Shown here: positions 7,334 through 12,117 of the stretch, piece by piece
How positions within the stretch are numbered: position 1 is the first letter of the stretch
Layout of the letters: every line of letters begins with the position of its first letter
Assembly (NCBI GenBank): GCA_002316295.1
Contig: DCDF01000290.1
Coordinates: 1-12,117, forward strand
DNA: 12,117 bases
Source of the DNA: Syntrophaceae bacterium UBA1062
Lineage (GTDB): Bacteria > Desulfobacterota > Desulfomonilia > UBA1062
Direction of reading: 5' to 3'
Program-made: the position numbers and the translations under genes
The notes under the pieces: generated by a model
Seen by the model: the letters and a program-made list of their open reading frames with translations, nothing else
What the model was told of the DNA's origin: nothing
The model's database searches: none

Positions 7334-8150
7334 GATCACTCCGGACGACGGCATAAGCCATCTGAGCTGGCCAATGGATATGCGCCTTCTCGGCGCCGTT
7401 TATACCGCGGGCTTCAGCGATCTGATCGAGGCTCAGCTCTCCTTTCACGCATCTCCTTGGATCGAGAGCAACAGGCCTATGGAAGACCGCGACTGGATCA
7501 ACGAAACACAGGATCCCGGCTGGACCGCCTACGACGAGCTCGACGTCTTCTCGAGAAGCACGATCGACACGAAGGCCTTTCTGCTCAGCGCGGACATAAG
7601 AACTTTTCTGTTTTCTCTGCCACCTCTGTCTCTGGGGCTCCTGGGTGGATACCACTATCAGGAGGTGGATTTCAGGTCATTCGACACGCAGCAGATCGGG
7701 TACGGTTCGTGGCGCAGCTACACCGGCAACGTATCGGGCCCCACCACCGACTACACGGTCGAGTACCGGTTCTTCCATATCGGCGCCTCCTTCAGGGCCC
7801 ATGTCGAGAGAATGCTCGTTCTCACTCTCGACGCTTCCTATATTCCCTATGCCAGGGCCGAAGACGAGGACAACCATATCAGGAGAATGCGGCTGTCGCT
7901 CAGCGAGGCGACCGGCACCGGCGGCATGCTCTCGCTCTCTTTGCAATATTATTTCACCGACATATGGTACGCCGCCACCACCTGTTCAAAGCTGCGCATC
8001 AAAACGAGCGGGAACCAGGTTCAGTACTGGTACGGCAACGACCCGGCGACCCCCGGCCTGGACGACACCGGCCGGGCGCTGGCCGGCATCGATGTTGAGA
8101 TCGAGCAGGATACCTTCCATATGGGCGTCGGCCTCGGCTGCAGGTTCTGA
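7203..8150 (+). CDS. Omptin-family outer-membrane protease
   Basis: A 315-aa precursor, almost the length of E. coli OmpT (317 aa). Residues 1-23 form a Sec signal peptide (MKTFRIAIVALAVFLVHIS, then VLSA before the mature ADFSH). The mature part alternates polar and hydrophobic residues as in a ten-strand barrel and ends in Phe (GCRF), the usual signal for outer-membrane assembly. By eye it aligns with omptins: SHLSWPMDMRLLGA corresponds to the OmpT SQLDW region, EDRDWIN (D95, D97) to the catalytic DQDWM pair, LLGGYHYQEVDF to GLMAGYQESRYSF, and DNH (D223, H225) to the catalytic D210-E-H212. So all four catalytic positions appear intact, predicting cleavage at basic sites on the cell surface. 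Omptins need LPS for activity. GAAGGG lies ~7 nt before the ATG. No terminator follows, so read-through into the next gene (47-bp gap) is plausible. Overall identity to OmpT is low, so specificity is uncertain. Confidence 0.83.
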   Translation: MKTFRIAIVALAVFLVHISVLSAADFSHRAHFQLYSLWGETTYEITPDDGISHLSWPMDMRLLGAVYTAGFSDLIEAQLSFHASPWIESNRPMEDRDWINETQDPGWTAYDELDVFSRSTIDTKAFLLSADIRTFLFSLPPLSLGLLGGYHYQEVDFRSFDTQQIGYGSWRSYTGNVSGPTTDYTVEYRFFHIGASFRAHVERMLVLTLDASYIPYARAEDEDNHIRRMRLSLSEATGTGGMLSLSLQYYFTDIWYAATTCSKLRIKTSGNQVQYWYGNDPATPGLDDTGRALAGIDVEIEQDTFHMGVGLGCRF

Positions 8151-8197
8151 ACCCGCATCCTTTAGACCGTCTCCTGTTTTGACGATAGATTCCCCAT

Positions 8198-9559
8198 ATG
8201 CTCTCCGTGCAGGCCCTCATACAGAGAAATATCCACCGGGCGAGGCACTCGCTGCCCTTTTTCGATCCGGCCTTGAGGGATCTCATCACCCTCATCCCCG
8301 CACTCTTTTCAGAAGGCAGCCCGTCCGTAGGGGTCTACGGCAGGACCGGATGCAGCCGCACCGAATACGGGCTCCTCGGGAGGTATCTGGGTAGAAAGCC
8401 CGACGCCGTCATCGGCAGACTTCCCGACAGGATATCGATCGAAAGCCTCATTGCGATTCCCAGGCCGAGCTTTGCCGGGCGGCATTTCACCTCCATAACC
8501 CTGGTGTGCCTGGCACGGAGCGGAGCCCCCGAGGATGAGATCGCGGCAAAAATCGATGCAATAGCCGGGGTGTTTGCCCGAAACGGAGTTCCGCTGGAGG
8601 GCACCGTGTGCTCCGGGGCTCTGGAGCAGCTCCTCGTCTACGAGATCATGCGCGTCGGCATCGTGCTGGGAGGCAAGCACCCGGTCACGCACCCCGATGC
8701 CGCTTCCGAATCGTGCATCTATATCGGAGACCTCCCCGGGATCATCACCGAATCGCATTATCACGGCCGCATCCGGGAATGGGACCCGTTCGGTCATTAT
8801 CTGAACACTCAGGTGGCCGAGTTCGTCAATGAAAAGAACTACCCGTGCGTGATCACGATTCCTTCGGCCAGCCCGTTCATCATCCCTTACCTGCACATCC
8901 TGCATCACTATGAAGAGCGTACCGACAGGGAAAGCATCGAAAAGATGCGCGGGAGCCTTCTGGCTCTCTTCTCGCCTTTTCCTCCGACAGCGGATATTAT
9001 GTTGGACCTCGGCAAGAAATGGAAGATGGGCTCCCCTTACACCGCATTCACCGAGCTCGACTTCACCGATGCATTGCGGCTGAGGAAATGGATGGTTCCC
9101 ATAGAAAAGGACGAGATCCCGGTGTGCTCATGGCCTCCTCTTGAGCGCTACACCTTAGACAGGCTGAGCCTGGGCCGCGACCGCGGTCTCTGGTATGTGG
9201 AGGAGGCGCGTGAATTCGGGCACGCCCACGCCTGGGTGGTGCTCGTCTGGGCGGCGCTGGCTGGGCTCGCCGGCCCTGCAAGCCGCATCTTCGTCCCCCG
9301 AGAGCCGGGAATAAAGCACAACGCAGGGAAAATCCTCCGCGGGTGCGTCGAGGCAATTCTGCACGGGGCGGATATGCTCGTGCCCGAAGATCACCTCCAG
9401 GGATCCATCTATATGAGAGACGGGAGATTTTTCTTCTCATCGGATCCTTTCGCCATCCTCGGACAGGGGAACAAGCACAGTGTAGGGCTTTTCGAAATCA
9501 TCAAGAAAAAGGCCCTCCTTGACGATATCGACTTGAAGGACAACGCTGGCAAAAGATGA
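8198..9559 (+). CDS. Conserved-looking protein of unknown function, 453 aa
   Basis: I do not recognise a family. The frame has the codon usage of the neighbouring genes and no signal peptide or clear membrane span, though 343-362 (AHAWVVLVWAALAGLAGPAS) is markedly hydrophobic. A charged N-terminal helix and LITLIPALF (29-37) precede GVYGRTGCSRTEYG (45-58); a strand FTSITLVCL (97-105) and helix lead to EQLLVYEIMRVGIVLGGKHP (143-162). The order loosely recalls the N-terminal nucleotidyltransferase part of class I adenylate cyclases, where an LLL-EFYRTA--LAGK block follows the catalytic strand, but the GS and paired Asp residues of an active cyclase are absent. That link is a guess. Residues 280-440 contain conserved-looking blocks such as FFFSSDPFAILGQGNKHSVG. 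The ATG at 8198 lacks a good ribosome site, which fits translation after the omptin gene in one transcript. Its stop lies inside the Shine-Dalgarno of the next gene, so the two should be co-expressed. Confidence 0.8.
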   Translation: MLSVQALIQRNIHRARHSLPFFDPALRDLITLIPALFSEGSPSVGVYGRTGCSRTEYGLLGRYLGRKPDAVIGRLPDRISIESLIAIPRPSFAGRHFTSITLVCLARSGAPEDEIAAKIDAIAGVFARNGVPLEGTVCSGALEQLLVYEIMRVGIVLGGKHPVTHPDAASESCIYIGDLPGIITESHYHGRIREWDPFGHYLNTQVAEFVNEKNYPCVITIPSASPFIIPYLHILHHYEERTDRESIEKMRGSLLALFSPFPPTADIMLDLGKKWKMGSPYTAFTELDFTDALRLRKWMVPIEKDEIPVCSWPPLERYTLDRLSLGRDRGLWYVEEAREFGHAHAWVVLVWAALAGLAGPASRIFVPREPGIKHNAGKILRGCVEAILHGADMLVPEDHLQGSIYMRDGRFFFSSDPFAILGQGNKHSVGLFEIIKKKALLDDIDLKDNAGKR

Positions 9560-9573
9560 AGGACCGATAGAGC

Positions 9574-10605
9574 ATGGCTGCAAATCCTCTTGAAATAAAG
9601 ATACTTCTGGTCGGACCCAACTTCGTGTATCAGAAGACGCTTCGCCATATGCTGCACAGCCTCGGCTTCGAGGATGTGGATCAAACGAAAGACGGCGCCT
9701 ATGCATGGGAAGCTATCAAGAGAATCAGACCCGACATTGTGATCTCTCAGTGGAATATGCCGGAAATCACCGGCATGGCCCTGCTCAAACTCATCCGTGC
9801 GGATGATGCGATCTGTGACACTCCGGTGATCCTCTGCACCGATGAGATCACGAAACCAGACGTGGTCAAGGCCGGGGAGGCAGGAGTGAACGCCATCCTC
9901 ATCGAGCCTGTCGAGATCGACAATCTCGAATCCAAGATGCGCATCATCATGGAATTCGAGATGAGCCCCGGCACCAGAGAGGCCAAGGCGCTGATGGCCA
10001 AGGGAGACCTCTATCTCAAGGAGGAGCGGTTCGAGTCCGCTCTGAGGGAGTACGAGAAAGTGCTCGAAATCCTCGAATCGGCGGAGGTCTACTACAACAT
10101 CGGCTACATCAAGACCGCAAAGGGCGAATACGACGAGGCCCTGGCCGCGTTCAGGAAGGCGACCCAGATCAACCAGATGTTTGCCAAGGCGTACAAGGCC
10201 ATGGCCGAGGTCTACCTGCGCATGGGCAGGAAGGACATGGCGGAGAAATATCTGCAGATGGCGGGCGAGATCTTCCTGGAGCGGGAGATGCACGAGAGCG
10301 CGGAGAGCATTTTCAACGAGATCCTCAAGCTCAACCCGGACACCATCAATGTGTATAACAGCCTCGGCATCCTCTATCGAAGACAGAATCGGCTCGAGGA
10401 CTCCATCAAGCTCTACGAGAAGGCCATCAAGATAAACCCCACTGACGAAAACATCCATTTCAATATGGGCAGGGCCTATCTCGAGCTCGACAATCCTCAC
10501 ATGGCGAAGAAGTGCTTTATCAAGGCCCTGAAAATCAACCCGAACTTCGACACGGCAAAGGGCATGATCGATGCCATCGAGTCGGCGGAGAAGTCGGTTA
10601 CCTGA
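9574..10605 (+). CDS. Pseudo-receiver domain fused to TPR repeats
   Basis: A 343-aa cytoplasmic protein: a receiver-type domain at ~7-127 and five or six tetratricopeptide repeats at ~134-325. The receiver fold is clear (IKILLVGPNFVYQKTLRHML, PDIVISQWNMPEITG, TPVILCTDE, VNAILIEPVE), but the chemistry is gone. The acidic pair after beta-1 is G14-P15, the phospho-accepting Asp at the end of beta-3 is Q59, and the Lys after beta-5 is E111; only T89 remains. It therefore should not be phosphorylated from a histidine kinase and probably acts as a scaffold or in a constitutive or partner-gated state. TPR units such as AEVYYNIGYIKTAKGEYDEA and INVYNSLGILYRRQNRLEDS bind partner proteins. AAGGA lies 10 nt upstream, overlapping the stop of the 453-aa gene, implying coupled expression. 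The 3' end overlaps the convergent PFKFB-like gene by 8 nt. Confidence 0.94.
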   Translation: MAANPLEIKILLVGPNFVYQKTLRHMLHSLGFEDVDQTKDGAYAWEAIKRIRPDIVISQWNMPEITGMALLKLIRADDAICDTPVILCTDEITKPDVVKAGEAGVNAILIEPVEIDNLESKMRIIMEFEMSPGTREAKALMAKGDLYLKEERFESALREYEKVLEILESAEVYYNIGYIKTAKGEYDEALAAFRKATQINQMFAKAYKAMAEVYLRMGRKDMAEKYLQMAGEIFLEREMHESAESIFNEILKLNPDTINVYNSLGILYRRQNRLEDSIKLYEKAIKINPTDENIHFNMGRAYLELDNPHMAKKCFIKALKINPNFDTAKGMIDAIESAEKSVT

Positions 10606-11836
10606 TTCTGCCCTGCTGGTATCTCCTCAGCTCAAAGACCTTCCTGTCTTGGGTCGCAACGATATGGTAGAACTTGTCCTGGGGCACATAGATGTAGGGT
10701 ACGTCTTCCTGGCGGCGGTAGAGGAAGTGGGAGAGAATCATCCGGTTGACGGCGCGGTGCCCGATGATCATGATGTTGTCAGGCTTGCGGTTCAGGTAAA
10801 AGGCCTTTTTGATCCCGATCCTGGTGCGCTCCTTCATGGTTATGTAGCCCTCGCCATCGGGATAGATGTAGTTGTACTTGTCGGCCTTGCGGGCTGAGTA
10901 GACATCGGGCATGAACCGCTGGATCTCGTCATAGCTCATGCCTTCGCAGATACCGCTGTAGATCTCGTTGAACTCCTTCAGCGGCACGATGGTGCAGTCC
11001 TGCTGGAGGGCGCGGATAGGCTCGGCCGTCTGGATCGTCCTCTTTTTCTCGCTGGTGAAGATGTAGGAGATCTTCTTGTTGCGGAAGAACCTCGCAAGGG
11101 CGTGGGCCTGTTCGATCCCCTTGGGCGTGAGGTCCGAATCTCCGCCGATGCGGTCTTCGACGTTGAAGAACGTCTCGGTGTGGCGGATGAGAAAGAGGCT
11201 CTTGACCACATCGGTGACCAGACAGTCGCGGATCCGGGAATACAGAGGGAGCTGGTCGGTGAGCTTCTCATCGATGATCCGGTTGTGCAGAGAATCCATG
11301 CGGATGAAGTTTCTCTCATCCGAGAGCGGGGCGTAGATCATCCGGTAGTACTCGATCCTCTTCTTGAACTCCCTGACCGCCTCCTCTTCCGTGACGTCCG
11401 CGAACTCCGGGGCCTTCACCTTCATGGCGATGCTCATGTCCACGATCTCTTCATCATTGTTGATGCATTCGATAAAGAGGATGGGGTGGTCGTTCAGACG
11501 GTCGATGAGGAGCCTGCGCCGGTCGGAGCTCACGTTTGTGGCGTCCAGGATTGCCACCTCGCCTTTGGTGTTCACATACTTTTTCGCCCAGTTGATGTTG
11601 ATCATGGCGAATCGCTTCCTGAGCTCCACTGCCGCATTGTTGCCCGGATTGAAAAACTCGGCCTCCCAGGTGTTCTTGAGCCTGGCGTACTGCCTGCGGA
11701 TCTGCCCGTTGTTGAATATCCGGGTGGGAATGTCGTTCTTGGTGAAAATGTCCTTGAGGCGGTAGGCGATGGTGGACTTGCCCTGGGAGGGCAGACCGAC
11801 CATAACGATGTAGAGTTTCTCGTCCTTTGTGGTCAT
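10598..11836 (-). CDS. Bifunctional 6-phosphofructo-2-kinase/fructose-2,6-bisphosphatase-like protein
   Basis: A 412-aa two-domain protein with the order of the eukaryotic PFKFB enzymes. The N-terminal kinase half has a Walker A loop GLPSQGKST (14-22), the sugar-phosphate region FNNGQIRRQYARLK and FFNPGNNAAVELRKRFA (41-77), the strand ILDATN (97-101) and KAPEF/EEAVREFKKRIEYYRMIY matching the KISSPDY/FMKRISCYE blocks. The C-terminal histidine-phosphatase half has LIRHTETFFNVEDRIGGDSDL (nucleophile H219; eukaryotes read RHGENEHNLQGRIGGDSGL), FNEIYSGICEGMSYDEI (acid E291), DKYNYIYPDGEGY and GHRAVNRMILSHFLY (H360). Both active sites look complete, so it could make and destroy fructose-2,6-bisphosphate, the eukaryotic switch between glycolysis and gluconeogenesis. 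The eukaryotic N-terminal regulatory extension is missing. The ATG at 11836 follows a GGATGGGAC stretch that serves as a modest ribosome site. Substrate identity in this bacterium is inferred; a nucleotide kinase/phosphatase of related fold is a less likely alternative. Confidence 0.92.
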   Translation of the reverse strand: MTTKDEKLYIVMVGLPSQGKSTIAYRLKDIFTKNDIPTRIFNNGQIRRQYARLKNTWEAEFFNPGNNAAVELRKRFAMININWAKKYVNTKGEVAILDATNVSSDRRRLLIDRLNDHPILFIECINNDEEIVDMSIAMKVKAPEFADVTEEEAVREFKKRIEYYRMIYAPLSDERNFIRMDSLHNRIIDEKLTDQLPLYSRIRDCLVTDVVKSLFLIRHTETFFNVEDRIGGDSDLTPKGIEQAHALARFFRNKKISYIFTSEKKRTIQTAEPIRALQQDCTIVPLKEFNEIYSGICEGMSYDEIQRFMPDVYSARKADKYNYIYPDGEGYITMKERTRIGIKKAFYLNRKPDNIMIIGHRAVNRMILSHFLYRRQEDVPYIYVPQDKFYHIVATQDRKVFELRRYQQGRIR

Positions 11837-11901
11837 GTCCCATCCATATCATCTGCCGCAAGTGCGTACAAGAGAGGTTTCAGCCCCCACTTTGAAAACA
11901 C
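11837..11901. other. Divergent spacer between PFKFB-like gene and tRNA promoter
   Basis: This short spacer must hold the promoter of the minus-strand PFKFB-like gene, but no pair of boxes on that strand is convincing. TTGTCA on the minus strand overlaps the tRNA -35 box, and no good -10 follows it at 16-18 bp. Confidence 0.4.
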
Positions 11902-11930
11902 TTGACAACCACATACCCAATAGTTAGAAG
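11902..11930 (+). promoter_or_regulatory. sigma70-type promoter of the tRNA pair
   Basis: A perfect -35 box TTGACA (11902-11907), a 17-bp spacer and TAGAAG (11925-11930) lie just ahead of tRNA-Gln. Transcription would start around 11937, leaving a leader of under ten bases to trim. This is the best promoter in the window. Confidence 0.75.
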
Positions 11931-11945
11931 GGCATAGTCGGCTGC

Positions 11946-12019
11946 TGGGGGATCGTTCAACGGTAGGACAGCGGACTCTGACTCCGTCGATCTAGGTTCG
12001 AATCCTAGTCCCCCAGCCA
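11946..12019 (+). tRNA. tRNA-Gln (anticodon CUG)
   Basis: The acceptor TGGGGGA pairs with TCCCCCA, followed by discriminator G and an encoded CCA. The anticodon stem GCGGA/TCCGT encloses the loop CTCTGAC, placing CTG at 34-36, which reads CAG. The T arm is CTAGG-TTCGAAT-CCTAG. The sequence resembles E. coli tRNA-Gln, including the discriminator G. It is first in a two-tRNA transcript. Confidence 0.97.
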
Positions 12020-12039
12020 ACACTGTTTGTAAAAGATGA

Positions 12040-12115
12040 GGTCCCATCGTCTAGTGGCCCAGGACACCGGCCTCTCACGCCGGAGACAGGGGTTCGACTC
12101 CCCTTGGGACTACCA
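12040..12115 (+). tRNA. tRNA-Glu (anticodon CUC)
   Basis: The acceptor GGTCCCA pairs with TGGGACT, with a G-U first pair, discriminator A and an encoded CCA. The anticodon stem CCGGC/GCCGG encloses CTCTCAC, giving anticodon CTC, which reads GAG. The T arm is AGGGG-TTCGACT-CCCCT and the D arm GTCTAGTGGCCCAGGAC is typical of bacterial tRNA-Glu. It starts 20 nt after tRNA-Gln and shares its promoter. The terminator, if any, is beyond the window. Confidence 0.97.
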
Positions 12116-12117
12116 AA

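Noticed and set aside
9409..10500. 363-codon ORF on the minus strand opposite the pseudo-receiver-TPR gene
   Set aside because: The plus strand encodes clear receiver and TPR sequence; the antisense translation is Leu/Asp/His-rich without motifs.
11102..11905. 267-codon ORF on the plus strand opposite the PFKFB-like gene
   Set aside because: It is antisense to conserved kinase motifs and has no ribosome site or recognisable domain.
1..12117. CRISPR arrays, insertion sequences, integrase or attachment sites
   Set aside because: No regularly spaced repeats, transposase motifs or integrase motifs are visible. The tRNA genes keep intact 3' ends, but the window stops 2 bases after the last one, so an insertion beyond it cannot be judged.

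Overview
This window looks like GC-rich chromosomal DNA from a Gram-negative bacterium. It encodes a trimeric RND efflux pump and an outer-membrane beta-barrel protease, so the cell has two membranes. The mix of genes (a cytoplasmic multi-PAS sensor kinase, a receiver-TPR protein, a Rad52-family annealing protein and a eukaryote-like 6-phosphofructo-2-kinase/fructose-2,6-bisphosphatase) resembles Desulfobacterota/Deltaproteobacteria. That placement is inference from gene content, not a sequence search.

Layout. 2-3025 (+): the 3' portion of an AcrB-type RND pump whose first ~50 codons lie left of the window. 3026-3720: a ~700-bp gap with one fragment on the minus strand that looks coding, a candidate promoter, two perfect hairpins and a 10-bp direct repeat leading into a solitary Rad52/22-family gene (3721-4473, +). 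4474-4771: gap with several inverted repeats. 4772-6772 (-): soluble PAS-PAS-PAS histidine kinase. 6773-7202: intergenic region with a promoter-like site and a strong ribosome-binding site in front of a doubtful ORF. 7203-8150 (+): omptin-family outer-membrane protease with its catalytic Asp/Asp and Asp-His residues. 8198-9559 (+): 453-aa protein I cannot assign. 9574-10605 (+): receiver-TPR protein whose receiver has lost the phosphorylation residues. 10598-11836 (-): bifunctional PFK-2/FBPase-2 homologue, overlapping the previous gene tail to tail by 8 nt. 11902-11930: a strong sigma70-like promoter driving tRNA-Gln(CUG) and tRNA-Glu(CUC), which fill the right end.

How the genes may work together. 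The 453-aa protein and the pseudo-receiver-TPR protein are almost certainly co-transcribed (14-nt gap, Shine-Dalgarno overlapping the upstream stop). The omptin gene may be in the same transcript because no terminator is visible after it. The convergent PFKFB-like gene would control fructose-2,6-bisphosphate, a signal metabolite rarely discussed in bacteria. The histidine kinase has no adjacent phosphorylatable response regulator; the only receiver in the window is degenerate. No CRISPR array, insertion sequence, integrase or prophage structural gene is visible. The best candidates for something unusual are the pseudo-receiver/unknown-protein pair beside PFKFB, and the solitary Rad52 gene with its structured leader.
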